DNA of 64,000 nt from Panopea generosa (lineage: Eukaryota > Mollusca > Bivalvia > Adapedonta > Hiatellidae). Location of the stretch: the NCBI GenBank assembly GCA_029582155.1, contig CM055901.1, positions 20,129,597 through 20,193,596 of the forward strand, read 5' to 3'. Both the position numbers and the translations under genes were made by a program. This document shows, piece by piece, positions 1-12,300 of this stretch. A model generated the notes under the pieces. That model did no database searches, had not been told where the DNA came from, and saw only the letters and a list, made by a program, of their open reading frames with translations. Positions within the stretch are counted from its first letter, which is position 1. Each line of letters starts with the position of its first letter.

Positions 1-12
1 CCGTCCGGGCGG

Positions 13-192
13 ACAAATGGGTATTTAAGTGTCTAGGGTTTAGGGTTAGTAATTTTTATGGACAGTTGAATAGCTGTTGAAAAAACATTAAGTGGCTGTT
101 CTAGACACTTAAAAAACAGCTCTTAGGTGGCTTTTTTTCTCTTACGTGGCTAAAATTTAGCACGTAAAGAAGCCACTTAAATACCCATTTGT
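13..192. repeat. Inverted-repeat (foldback/MITE-like) element
   Basis: The 19-nt arm at 13-31 (acaaatgggtatttaagtg) recurs as an exact reverse complement at 174-192. The interior holds further short self-complementary pieces such as gtggc/gccac. The size (about 180 bp) fits a small non-autonomous DNA transposon or foldback repeat. No target duplication could be resolved because the left flank is at the window edge. Confidence 0.55.
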
Positions 193-198
193 GAGAAC

Positions 199-251
199 GT
201 CCGTCCGTCCATCCGTCCGTCCGTACGTCCGTCCGTCCGTCCGTCCGTCCA

Positions 252-284
<33 letters not shown>
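199..284. repeat. CCGT / TCTG tetranucleotide microsatellite
   Basis: Imperfect (CCGT)n passes into (TCTG)n over about 85 nt. A similar GTCG/GTCT run sits at the start of the element at 26.5 kb, so such runs seem to be part of dispersed repeats in this genome. Confidence 0.85.
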
Positions 285-285
<1 letters not shown>

Positions 286-289
286 ACTC

Positions 290-835
290 TTTTGTTTCTG
301 TGCAATAACTTAAGAATGCCTAAATCAAATCTTTTGAAATTCTAATACAATGTTTATAATGACAAAACACAGGCTAAGTTCAATTTTTGTGACTGTTGGC
401 ATGGTAGAGTTGTGCCCCTTTAATTTGTGAAAAATCATCACACTTTGGTTTCCATGCAATAACTTAAGAATGCCTTAATCAAATCTTTTAAATTTTTTAT
501 AAAATGTATATAATGACAAAATACAGGCTTAGTTTGATTTTCAGGGTTGTAACTTTTGGCATTGTAGAGTTGTGCCCTTTAATTTGTGAAAAATTGTAAT
601 TTCCATCTGTCAAATTTTTGGGGGTTTTGTGTAATAACTTAAGAATGCCTGAATTAAATCTTTTGAAATTTAATACAATGTTTATAATGATAAACCACAG
701 TCTAAGTTCAATCTATGGGTTGTGGCATTTGGCATTCTACAGTTATGCCCCTTTAATTTGTGAAAAATCATTGTGTTTTTTTTTTGTTTCCATGCAATAA
801 CTTAAGAATGCCTGAATCAAATATTTTGAAAAAAA
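290..835. repeat. About 160-bp dispersed tandem repeat, 3-4 units
   Basis: Units start with gcaataacttaagaatgcc, seen near 302, 455, 630 and 793, and contain a 'tgccccttTAATTTGTGAAAAATC' type segment. The last unit ends about 45 nt before the acceptor of the Ig-like exon. The unit type resembles the other 'ttatggcccttt' dispersed repeats in this window. No coding content. Confidence 0.7.
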
Positions 836-881
836 GTGGGGGACATAAACTCACTGAATTTGCTTGTTATATTTTTTTCAG

Positions 882-1187
882 CAAATGCTTCTTTGACTGG
901 ATATCTTGGTCCACCTGATGCGATGGCTTGTGCAACACAAAACGTTACTTTGAACTGCACCCTGACTAAAACAGACACATACACGTCATCAGATTTGGAG
1001 CTCAAAATTATGTCTGCTGGCATTTCTACCATTATTAAAAACAGTAACATGACAATTGTCAATAATAGGACAGTTACATATACCATGGAACATTTAACTC
1101 TGGAAGACCACCATACAAATATAGATTGTTTTATTACTGGTTCCAAATATCAGTATGTTGGAGAACTTCTATTACTGCAAGTTTATG
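882..1187 (+). CDS. gp130-like cytokine receptor: Ig-like domain exon (exon A)
   Basis: The exon is bounded by a good acceptor (tatatttttttcag, AG at 880-881) and a GTAAGT donor at 1188. It is 306 nt and phase 1 at both ends, the classic symmetric Ig-domain exon. The peptide runs from about NASLTGYLGPPDAMACATQN to ELLLLQVYG. Cysteines in NCT and NIDCF would form the B-F strand disulfide, with an L-x-x-E-D...C pattern typical of Ig folds. Five N-glycosylation sequons (NAS, NVT, NCT, NMT, NRT) mark it as secreted or extracellular. In gp130, LIFR and G-CSFR an Ig domain comes before the cytokine-binding module, which is the order here. The signal-peptide exon must lie upstream, outside the window. 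Family placement rests on domain order; the Ig call alone would be less certain. Confidence 0.85.
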
Positions 1188-1231
1188 GTAAGTATTTCAT
1201 CATAAACAGTCAAACGTGTGCAAGAAGTCAC

Positions 1232-1520
1232 CTCAATTAAGCAGCCACTTATCTTAAACAGCTTTATTGGTTAATTCCCATGTCTATGCTTTCAGAGCAA
1301 ATTGACCTGTATTAAGCAACAACCTGTCTTATAGGCCACTTTTGCCCCATCCCTTGAATGGCTGCTTAAGACAGATTTCACTGTATAGGTGTATGTGGTA
1401 TAAAGTAATAACTGTCATAAACAGCCAGTCATGGGAATTAGAAAAAGTGGCCAATAAGACAGTTGTTGCTTAATACAGGCTAACTGCAAATGTGGCTGCT
1501 TATTAGAGTTGTTTGCTCAC
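1232..1520. repeat. Two degraded copies of the TACAGTCAAACCTGT MITE family
   Basis: 1232-1392 matches the forward unit (attaagcagccacttatctt ... gcttaagacagatttcactgta). 1403-1515 matches it in reverse (gtggccaataagacag, ggctgcttattagag). Better copies sit at 14553-14731, 46722-46904, 47023-47205 and about 56919-57097. The ends are worn, so target duplications are not clear here. Confidence 0.7.
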
Positions 1521-1894
1521 ACAAGTTGTTTGTATTTGGTATTTATCACATAACCTCTGGTGCATGAATGTAATGAGATATTTTCGGTATTAACGTAGTA
1601 TTATATCACAACCGATTCATCACTCGGCATTTTTCAGTTCTCATATGTTAAATGCCGAGCTTCTTTCTGACTTGCCAGAACATATGAAAAACGTTTTGAG
1701 AGGTTACGTCATACGACTAAAACTATTATGCCCTTTTTATTCTTATTTCTTATGCTCTGTTAAATAAATGGTAAATGTACCATTTTCTTGAGTTATGTGG
1801 TGAAAAGAAACTTACATTCATTCTCATTCATTAGATCTACTATTCGGAGCATAAAGAGAGCTATTCTTCTCACCCTAGCATCGGCCTGGGCGCC

Positions 1895-3697
1895 GGTGTC
1901 GTATAGTTTTATGACCCCCGCGGGTCATTTTACCGCTATTGTAAAATGACCCGCCCCATAGTAAAATGACCCCCCCCCTATTTCTTTCATCTTATACAAT
2001 AATTCAGTGCACAATAAACTGTTTGGAAACAGAATATAGTGTGACCAGTTAATTATGATGAACTTCAACACTCCTCAAATTTTTTTTTATTAGTACATGT
2101 ATTATTATTATCATTCACCTATAAGACTGAATATTAATTCAACAAAGTTTATTATTGACTTCGTAAATATAAAAAAAAACAATGAAATTATTTAAGATGA
2201 TAAAAAATAGGGGGGTCATTTTACTATGGCCATGGTAAAGTGACCCCCTCCCAATTTTCTTTCTTATTTTTATTATTATTCACTGAAAAGACTAAATTTT
2301 AAATCAAAACAGTTTATTATTGACTTAGTAATATAAAAAAAATACAATGAACATGTATGAAAAGAAAAAAATAAGGGGGGTCATTTTACTATGGCCATGG
2401 TAAAGTGACCCCCCCCTTCTCTCAAAATTTTCTTCATTATCATTATTATTATTCACGTAAAGGACTGAATTGTAAATCAATACAGTTTATTATTTACTTA
2501 GTAAATATAAAAAATACAATGAAATTGTATCAGATGAAAAAAAAATAGGGGGGTCATTTTACTATGGCCATGGTAAAATGACCCCCGACCCCTCCCAATT
2601 TTTTTTATTATTATTATTAATAATCATTGATAAGATTAAAGTTTAAATCAATACAGGTTATTATGTACTTAGTAAATATAAAAAAATACAATGAACTTGT
2701 ATAAAATGAAAAAAATAGGGGGTCATTTTACTATTGCCATGGTAAAATGACCCCCCATCCCTCCCAATTTTCTTTATTATTATTATTATTATTATTAATC
2801 ACTGATAAGAATGCATTTTGAATCAATACAGTTTATTATTTACTTAGTAAATATAAAAAATATAATGAACTTGTATTAAATGAATTTACTATGGCCATGG
2901 TAAAGTGACCCCCTACCCCCTCCCAATTTTCTTTTTTTTATTATAATTATTCACTGATAAGACTGAATTTTAAATTAATAAAACTTATTATTTACTTAGT
3001 TAATATAAAAAATATAATGAACTTATTTAAGATGAAAAAAAATAGGGGGGTCATGTTACTATGGCCATGGTAAAGTGACCCCCTACCCCCTCCCAATTTT
3101 CTTTTTTTTATTATAATTATTCACCGATAAGACTGAATTTTAAATCAATACAGTTTATTATATACTTAGTAAATACATGTATAAAAAAATACAATGAAAT
3201 TGTAGAAGATGAAAAAAAGTATTGGGATCATTTTACTATGGCCATGGTAATTGCAACGGTAAAGTGACTCCCCCCACTTCCTTTTTTTTAGTATAAAATA
3301 TATTTTTATGATTAGAATCAATTTTAAATCAATACAGTTTATTATTGACTTTCATTATGAATAGTACAATGACAGGGTATTAAATTAAAAAAATAGGGGA
3401 GTCATTTTACAATGCCCATGGTAATGTGACCCACCTTGACACCCTCAATCATCTTTTTTATATTTGATCATAATTCATTGGTAAGACTAATTTTTTTTTT
3501 TTATATCATCTGTTATGCTGTTATAATTGAAAACAAAACAATAAAAAAGGATTCCGATGAAAATTTTAAGGGGGGGTCATTTTACAATGGGGGGGGTCAT
3601 TTTACTATAGCGGTAAAATGACCCCCGGGTCACTTTACTATATAGTAAAATGACCCCCGGGTCATTCTACAGGGGGGTCAAAATAATATATGACACC
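1895..3697. mobile_element. Non-autonomous element with internal palindrome satellite
   Basis: The ends are inverted: ggtgtcgtata at 1895 and the complement of ggtgtcatata ending at 3697, each followed inward by a gaccccc run. Inside are about nine units of 165-185 bp. Each carries a near-perfect palindrome of about 36 nt: ggggtcattttac, then tatggccatg, then gtaaaatgacccc. The spacers are AT-rich (ttattattattattcac, agtttattatttacttagta). No ORF of note. This looks like a TIR-bearing non-autonomous DNA element whose interior became a satellite. The superfamily is not assignable by eye. Confidence 0.6.
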
Positions 3698-6350
3698 TGT
3701 ATCACACCTTGGTTAAAGTTTTTCATGCAAGTCCCTGCCTCAGTAACCTTTGCATGTATTGCCTTGAAACTTCACACAAACTTTCCCAGTCATCAGCCCT
3801 ACTACAAAAACTAAGTAAGATAGTTCTTGGATGAATATAATGCAAATTATTGCCCTTGTTTGACTTAAAAATTCTGGTTAAAGTTTTGCGTGCAAGTACC
3901 ATCAAGTCCATATCTTAACAAGAGCTGTCTGAGGGACTTTTCGAATATTTGTCACTAAAGTACAAATTTGATTGAGACTGATGACAAATCAAAGCAAATA
4001 AGAGTTATCTAACTTATAAAATCAACAAAATTGAGTATGTCTTATAACTGCAATATCTTGTATGATGTTTCAATCAAATACTTGCAGTGACTGCTTAGTT
4101 ATAAAATTTCTATGTCAAACAAAGGCCCTAATTTGCAAAAAAATCTGGCAAGAGTTATCTGACTTGATTCATTTAGTTGGTTTCATGACTACAAAGCCAT
4201 ATGTAAAGTTTCATTCAAATACATTGAGATGTTGGTGTAAAATGGACTTGACGGTACTTGCATGCAAAACTTTAACCAAAATTCTAAGTCAAAGAAGGGC
4301 AATAATTTGCATTATAGTCATGCAAAAGTTATCTAACTTAGCTATGATAGTAGAGTTGATGACTGGCAAGGCTTGTGTAAAGTTTCAATAAAATACATTG
4401 AGTGATTGGTGTGATATAGACTTGATGGTACTTGCACACAAAACTTCAACCAGATTTTCTTAGTCAAACAAGGGCAATAATTTGCATTATATTAATGCAA
4501 GAGTTATCTTACTTTTTGTAGTAAGATTGATGCCTTGATGGTACTTTCACGCAAAACTTTAAATAGAACTCCTAAGTCAAACAAGGGCAATAATTTCCAT
4601 TATATCCATGCAAGAGTTATCCGACTTGATTAATTTAGTTGGTTTCATGACTACAAAGCCGTCTGTAAAGTTTCAATCAAATACATTGAGTGGTTGGTGT
4701 AATATGGACTTGATGGTACTTGCATGCAAAACCTTAACCAAATTTCTAAGTCAAAGAAGGGCAGTTATTTGCATTATATTCATCTAAATTAGTTACTATT
4801 GTAGAGTTGATGGCTAAGCAAGCTTGCGTAAAGTTTCAATCAGTTACATCAAGTGGTTGGTGTAATATGGACTTGACGGTACTTGCACGCAAAACTTTAA
4901 CCAAAAATGGGCAATAATTTGCATAATATTCATGCAAAAGTTATCTTACTTAGTTATTATAGTAAAGGTGATGACTGGCAAGGCTTGTGTAAAGTTTCAA
5001 CCAAATACATTGAGTGGTTACTGAGATATGGACTTGATGGTACTAGCATGTGAAGCTTTAACCAGAATTCCTAAGTCAAACAAGGACAATAATTTGCATA
5101 ATATTCATGCAAGAGTTATCTTACTTTATTATTGTATTAGGGTTAATGACTAGGAAGGCTTGTGTTAAGTTTCAAGTCAATACATGCGATTGTTACTGAG
5201 ATATGGACTTGATGGTACTTGCATGCAAAACTCTAACCAGATTTTCTAAATAAAACTAGGGCAATAATTTGCATCATATTCATGCAAGAGTTATCTAACT
5301 TAGTTATTGTAGTGCGGTTGATGATTAGGAAGATTTGTGTAAAGTTTTTTTGTAGTAAGATTGATGCCTTGATGGTACTTTCACGCAAAACTTTAAATAG
5401 AACTCCTAAGTCAAACAAGGGCAATAATTTCCATTATATCCATGCAAGAGTTATCCGACTTGATTAATTTAGTTGGTTTCATGACTACAAAGCCGTCTGT
5501 AAAGTTTCAATCAAATACATTGAGTGGTTGGTGTAATATGGACTTGATGGTACTTGCATGCAAAACCTTAACCAAATTTCTAAGTCAAAGAAGGGCAGTT
5601 ATTTGCATTATATTCATCTAAATTAGTTACTATTGTAGAGTTGATGGCTAAGCAAGCTTGCGTAAAGTTTCAATCAGTTACATCAAGTGGTTGGTGTAAT
5701 ATGGACTTGACGGTACTTGCACGCAAAACTTTAACCAAAAATGGGCAATAATTTGCATAATATTCATGCAAAAGTTATCTTACTTAGTTATTATAGTAAA
5801 GGTGATGACTGGCAAGGCTTGTGTAAAGTTTCAACCAAATACATTGAGTGGTTACTGAGATATGGACTTGATGGTACTAGCATGTGAAGCTTTAACCAGA
5901 ATTCCTAAGTCAAACAAGGACAATAATTTGCATAATATTCATGCAAGAGTTATCTTACTTTATTATTGTACTAGGGTTAATGACAAGGAAGGCTTGTGTT
6001 AAGTTTCAAGTCAATACATGCGATTGTTACTGAGATATGGACTTGATGGTACTTGCATGCAAAACTCTAACCAGATTTTCTAAATAAAACTAGGGCAATA
6101 ATTTGCATCATATTCATGCAAGAGTTATCTAACTTAGTTATTGTAGTGCGGTTGATGATTAGGAAGATTTGTGTAAAGTTTCAAGTCAATACATGTAATG
6201 GTTACTGAGATATGGACTTGATGGTACTTACATGAAAAAGTTAAACCAGATTTTCTAAGTAAAACAAGGGCAATAATTTGGATTATATTCATGCAAGAGT
6301 TATCTAGCTTAGTTATTGTAGTAGGGTTGATAACTAAGAAAGCGCGAATG
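3698..6350. repeat. About 170-bp tandem repeat array with an 834-bp duplication
   Basis: Units share tggacttgatggtacttgca, gggcaataatttgcat and gtgtaaagtttcaa, repeated about 14 times. The segment starting tgtagtaagattgatgcc at 4517 returns at 5351, and about 830 nt after each start are nearly identical. Short ORFs here are by-products of the repeat and have no recognisable domain. Confidence 0.8.
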
Positions 6351-6524
6351 TAAGATTCTCTATTAATGATCCATAAGCAACGGGTTGAAGTTCAAATAAA
6401 GACGTTTGTCACTCTGTTTGGAGTAAAAGAGTTTTGATGTTTACATGGAAAAACTGATACTAGTAATTCTCCTTTTCTCATCTATAAGTTCTTCATAATG
6501 CTTATTCTATTGAACACTGCAGTG

Positions 6525-6830
6525 GTTATTTAGGGGTGCTCGAGGTAGCAGGTTCGATCACTGGTTGGGTTATACCATGCAAAATCTTGAAAAATGGTAC
6601 TAGAAGCTTCCTTGCCTGATGCTCAGCATTAAGAGGAAAGTTCTAGGTCTAGTTGGTCTGGTGTCAGTATAATGTGAGTGGGATTGGGGTGGGGGTGGTG
6701 GTGAGGGGGGGGGGGGGGTATATGTGTCTGCTACATGTTACTCTAGTGAAGCAGTGCTCAAAATACTGTCTCAAGTAGATGCCGTCTCAAAATAACTAAA
6801 ACATTACTAAACACCATGAAACAACACCAT
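6525..6830 (+). repeat. tRNA-derived SINE, family 1 (degraded copy)
   Basis: A tRNA-like head with a B-box-like ggttcgatcactgg is followed by the body shared with copies at 35203, 41610, 60965 and 62677 (aatggtactagaagcttcc, gtcagtataatgtg, aatactgtctcaagtagat). It ends in an aaacaccatgaaacaacacc tail. The body is interrupted by a G-rich run of about 50 nt at 6676-6718. Confidence 0.75.
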
Positions 6831-8199
6831 CTATTGAAAATTTGAAAAGAAGTTAAAAGTTCAATTTAATTTTTCCTCCATAACTTGAGAATATAAATAT
6901 AGAATACAGTATCGTAAATATAAATTATTGTAATATAACATAGTAAACAATGGCAAAACATAATTACATAACTTTACAAACATTCATGTTGATATTAGGG
7001 TTTAACAAATGAAATATGCAGACGATATATTAGGAAAGTCAAAAAAAGAGACTGAAGAGAGAGAAGAGAAAATAAGAAAGAAGAACAGAAAGAAGCATAT
7101 ATAGCAGATCGACAGTTACGAGTTATTAATTCATTAATACATATGGTATCAAATATTACACACCTCCAAATATTTAGTATTCTATCCTAACACGTCATCA
7201 CTACCATAAGATTTTTATTTCTGTAACATCTTTCGGATAGTATAAGAGAATGTGTCAAGACAAGCACTGGCAAACTGTGGTCGTACTACACAGTTGAATT
7301 TTGTTATTTGTTCTGTTAAAAATAAGGTCTAGAATTTCCACAGTAAAAATAAAAAATTCCTCATAGAATTCTTTTTAAAGTATTTTTTTTTTCATAGCAG
7401 GAATGTATACCCACATAAAAATACACAATAACTGGTAGGTTGACCAAAGGGGGCGCAACTGTGAAGTGAGATAACTAGTCCAAGATGAGAAAAATTGTAT
7501 ATGTGCTTCCTCGTCAATAGATATTGGGAGACACTGATTTAGATTATAGACATGTGCTGTGAGTTGGTTGGTATTTCATCATGGGATGTTTTGTGTCTTA
7601 TATATTCTTAGGTGATAATAAATAATTTGTTAGATTATGATCACCTTCCACCCCCTTCCACCCCCTTCCACCCCCTTATTTTCATGCCAGCCAACCCTTT
7701 TTATTTTCATTGAAAAAATAAAAAGAAATAAAAATAAATAATAAAATTTACTCCTCCCTAATTCCCCCTTTCCCTTTACTCCATAGATACGTGTTTTCCC
7801 GCACCAATCACAGAAGGCCTTTGAAAACAGTGCAGTGTAACGAGCAATCTGAACACTTCCTGCACTGTTTTCCACTCTGTTGGTTAATATAAACATAATT
7901 CACCCATTGCTGATACGTAGCGAATTAATGCTTTCAATATTAGAGGTGTCGAAAGGCGTCTATATGAAGTAAAGGGTTAAGAAAATTTGAATGATATTCT
8001 AGCAATTAATTTATGATGGCCTTATATATGGTGTATGGAGAGTATTTCATTATCCAATCAGTTTAGGTTTTTATTTAACCTTACACTTTGGTCATTTTGG
8101 TAAGCAGATTTCATTATCCAATATTTTTCATTTGTTATATAAAAGATTTAGTGTGTGCAAAGTGTAATGCTGTGAAAAATTTCATATTTTATATTTCAG

Positions 8200-8308
8200 A
8201 GTTTCCAAAAGAAGTTGAAAATTTCAGCTGTGTTGTCCACGACTATGACAAAGATATGAACTGTTCCTGGACAGTTCCAATGAAGTATCCCAATGTTACC
8301 ACACTATG
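8200..8308 (+). CDS. gp130-like receptor: D1 of cytokine-binding module, first half (exon B)
   Basis: The acceptor atatttcag ends at 8199 and the donor GTATGT begins at 8309. It is 109 nt, phase 1 in and phase 2 out. The first codon joins exon A as G+AG (Glu). The peptide carries NFSCVVHDYDKDMNCSWTV, that is C-x10-C-x-W, the hallmark of the first disulfide of class I cytokine receptors. Sequons NFS, NCS and NVT. The last codon is TG plus one base from the next exon, and both candidate next exons supply G, giving Trp. Its last 15 nt and first 18 intronic nt are the seed sequence of the large array at 9308-13304. Confidence in the exon is high. Confidence 0.9.
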
Positions 8309-8326
8309 GTATGTTGTATGTCTAAC

Positions 8327-9307
8327 CAGGCCTTCTAAAATTCCAAAATGCAAATCGATCCAGGTTTTTTACTACCGTAAGAATCGCACTTAGTTTTAAA
8401 AAAATCACTAAAATTGCCTTACATTATGCCATTACATATATGCATACCCCACCCACCATGTCAACTGCATCGTGTATTTCTCCGTTTATTTATTAATAGG
8501 AAACGATTTCAAGTTTATTTGTGTATTATTTATAATATACTTTATCACAATGTGTACATTTTAATGACTGACATTATGTTTCCCCTTTACTGAATAATTT
8601 TCATTACATTAAAAATGTTCCATCGAACCGGAAGTGATGCAAGTTCCGGAAGCTGCGTGAAATAATCACCGTGGAAACCAATGTAATGGTTCAACCACCA
8701 AAATAAATCATTCAGAACCTGTCCCACATCAAAACAAAATCGGTCCGGGTTCTATCACTTTCATTAATTAATGTCATTAATTTTATAATTAAAGTTATTT
8801 TTTTAAAAAAATGAAACAAACAAGTAACACTGGATGTTTTATCAAATATTTTAATGACGCAAACAATATTTGGTCCGATCGTTTTAGCTTTGGCTAGCGG
8901 TATATCAAAGAAATATTGAACGCAAACACAGTCTTTTGATGAACCGACAGAACGCGTCACTGATCACACATCGAAGGCATGCTACATAGCGATAGACTCT
9001 TCCAATAAATTCCCCTAATACCGTCAATGGATTAGTCGAAATTGACATCATTTCGCACAGCAGGTGACAAAACAAACGGATTATTGGGTCAAATGATATT
9101 GCCGCAAGGCTTATTTCGCAGGTCAGTATGGCATGGTAAGAGCAATTTATGAGATTTTATACGACCGATAGAAAATATCTGGACCGATTTTTTATTGAAC
9201 TTTGAAAATATCTGGACCGATTTTTTATTAAACTTTGAAACGAAAACCGGTTTTGAACTTCAGAAATCGGTCCAAAAACCGAAAAACCGGCAATTTTAGA
9301 AGGCCTG
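8327..9307. mobile_element. hAT-type non-autonomous DNA transposon
   Basis: A perfect 16-bp terminal inverted repeat CAGGCCTTCTAAAATT (8327-8342) is matched at 9292-9307. An exact 8-bp target duplication TGTCTAAC lies at 8319-8326 and 9308-9315. The 8-bp duplication and CAG-starting ends are typical of hAT elements (established knowledge). The 981-bp interior has no transposase ORF. It is inserted 18 nt inside the intron after exon B, splitting the first unit of the donor-like minisatellite from the rest. Confidence 0.85.
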
Positions 9308-12300
9308 TGTCTAACACTACCACACTATGGTATGTTGTATGTCTAACACTACCACACTATGGTATGTTGTATGTCTAACACTACCACATTATGGTATGTT
9401 GTATGTCTAACACTACCACACAATGGTATGTTGTATGTCTATCATTGTTACCACACAATGGTATGTTGTATGTCTATCATTGTTACCACACTATGGTATG
9501 TTGTATGTCTAACACTACCACATTATGGTATGTTGTATGTCTAACACTACCACACTATGGTATGTTGTATGTCTAACACTACCTCACTATGGTATGTTGT
9601 ATGTCTAACACTACTACACTATGGTATGTTGTATGTCTAACACTACCACATTGTGGTATGTTGTATGTCTAACACTACCACACAATGGTATGTTGTATGT
9701 CTAACACTACCACACAATGGTATGTTGTATGTCTATCATTGTTACCCAACAATGGTATGTTGTATGTCTAATACTACCACATTATGGTATGTTGTATGTC
9801 TAACACTACCACACTGTGGTATGTTGTATGTCTAACACTACCACACAATGGTATGTTGTATGTCTATCATTGTTACCACACTATCATATGTTGTATGTTT
9901 ATCACTGTTACCACACAATGGTATGTTGTATGTCTTTCATTGTTACCACATGATGGTATGTTGTTTGTCTATCACTGTTACCACACGATGGTATATTTTA
10001 TGTATATCACTGTTACCACACAATGGTATGTTGTATGTCTTTCATTGTTACCACATGATGGTATGTTGTATGTCTGTCACTGTTACCACATGATGGTATG
10101 TTGTATGTGTATCATTGTTACCACACAATGGTATGTTGTATGTCTATCACTGTTACCACACGATGGTATGTTGTATATCTATCACTGTTACCACACGATG
10201 TTATGTTGTATGTCTTTCATTGTTACCACACTATGGTATGTTGTATGTCTTTCATTGTTACCACATTATGGTATGTTGTATGTCTATCATTGTTACCACA
10301 CTATGGTATGTTGTATGTCTATCACTGTTACCACACAATGGTATGTTGTATGTCTTTCATTGTTACCACACAATGGTAAGTTGTATGTTTTTCATTGTTA
10401 CCACATAATGGTATGTTGTATGTCTATTATTGTTACCACACTATGGTATGTTGTATGTCTATCACTGTTACCACACAATGGTATGTTGTATGTCTATCAC
10501 TGTTACCACACAATGGTATGTTGTATGTCTTTCATTGTTAACACACAATGGTATGTTGTATGTCTTTCATTGTTCCCACAAAATGGTAAGTTGTATGTCT
10601 AACATTGTTACCACACTATGGTATGTTGTATGTCTTTCATTGTTACCACAAAATGGTAAGTTGTATGTCTAACATTGTTACCACACAATGGTATGTTGTA
10701 TGTCTATCATTGTTACCACACAATGGTATGTTGTATGTCTATCACTGTTATCACACGATGGTATGTTGTATGTCTTTCATTGTTACCACACGATGGTAAG
10801 TTGTATGTCTATCATTGTTACCACACGATGGTATGTTGTATGTCTATCACTGTTACCACAGGATGGTATGTTGTATGTCTATCACTGTTACCACACGATG
10901 GTATGTTGTATGTCTATCACTGTTACCACACGATGGTATGTTGTATGTCTGTCACTATTACCACATGATGGTATGTTGTATGTCTATCACTGTTACCACA
11001 CAATGGTAAGTTGTATGTCTATCACTGTTACCACACAATGGTTTGTTGCATGTCTATCACTGTTACCACACGATGGTATGTTGTATGTCTATCACTGTAA
11101 CTACACTATGGTATGTTGTATGTCTATCACTGTTACCACAGGATGGTATGTTGTATGTCTATCACTGTTACCACACGATGGTATGTTGTATGTCTATCAC
11201 TGTTACCACACGATGGTATGTTGTATGTCTGTCACTATTACCACATGATGGTAGTTGTATGTCTTTCATTGTTACCACACAATGGTAAGTTGTATGTCTA
11301 TCACTGTTACCACACAATGGTTTGTTGCATGTCTATCACTGTTACCACACGATGGTATGTTGTATGTCTATCACTGTAACTACACTATGGTATGTTGTAT
11401 GTCTATCACTGTTACCACACAATGGTAAGTTGTATGTCTTTTATTGTTACCACACAATGGTATGTTGTATGTCTATCATTGTTACCACACTATGGTATGT
11501 TGTATGTCTATCACTGTTACCACACGATGGTATGTTGTATGTCTATCATTGTTACCACACAATGGTATGTTGTATGTCTATCATTGTTACCACACAATGG
11601 TATGTTGTATGTCTATCATTGTTACCACACTATGGTATGTTGTATGTCTATCACTGTTACCACACAATGGTATGTTGTATGTCTATCATTGTTACCACAC
11701 AATGTAAGTTGTATGTCTATCACTGTTACCACACTATGGTATGTTGTATGTCTATCATTGTTACCACACTATGGTATGTTGTATGTCTATCACTGTTACC
11801 ACACGATGGTATGTTGTATGTCTATCACTGTTACCACACAATGGTATGTTGTATGTCTATCATTGTTACTACACAATGGTATGTTGCATGTCTATCACTG
11901 TTATGACACGATGGTATGTTGTATGTCTATCATTGTTACCACACGATGGTATGTTGTATGTCCATCACTGTTACCACACAATGGTATGTTGTATGTCTAT
12001 CACTGTTACCACACGATGGTATGTTGTATGTCTATCATTGTTACCACACTATGGTATGTTGTATGTTTATCACTGTTACCACACAATGGTATGTTGTATG
12101 TCTATCATTGTTACCACATGATAGTATGTTGTATGTCTATCATTGTTACCACACTATGGTATGTTGTATGTCTATCACTGTTACCACATAATGGTATGTT
12201 GTATGTCTATCATTGTTACCACACAATGGTAAGTTGTATGTCTTTCATTGTTACCACACAATGGTAAGTTGTATGTCTATCATTGTTACCTCACGATGGT

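Larger units (their letters stand above)
1188..8199 (+). other. Intron between exons A and B
   Basis: The intron is about 7 kb, phase 1, and almost wholly repeats: two MITE copies, a palindrome-satellite element, a 170-bp tandem array with a recent segmental duplication, and a SINE, each listed separately. The stretches 1520-1894, 6350-6520 and 6840-8199 are AT-rich. The last holds a short cacccccttc triplication at 7645-7680. No exon, RNA gene or clear element was seen in them. Confidence 0.75.

Noticed and set aside
32-52. Telomere-like tagggtttagggttag
   Set aside because: Only two imperfect units; part of the inverted-repeat element.
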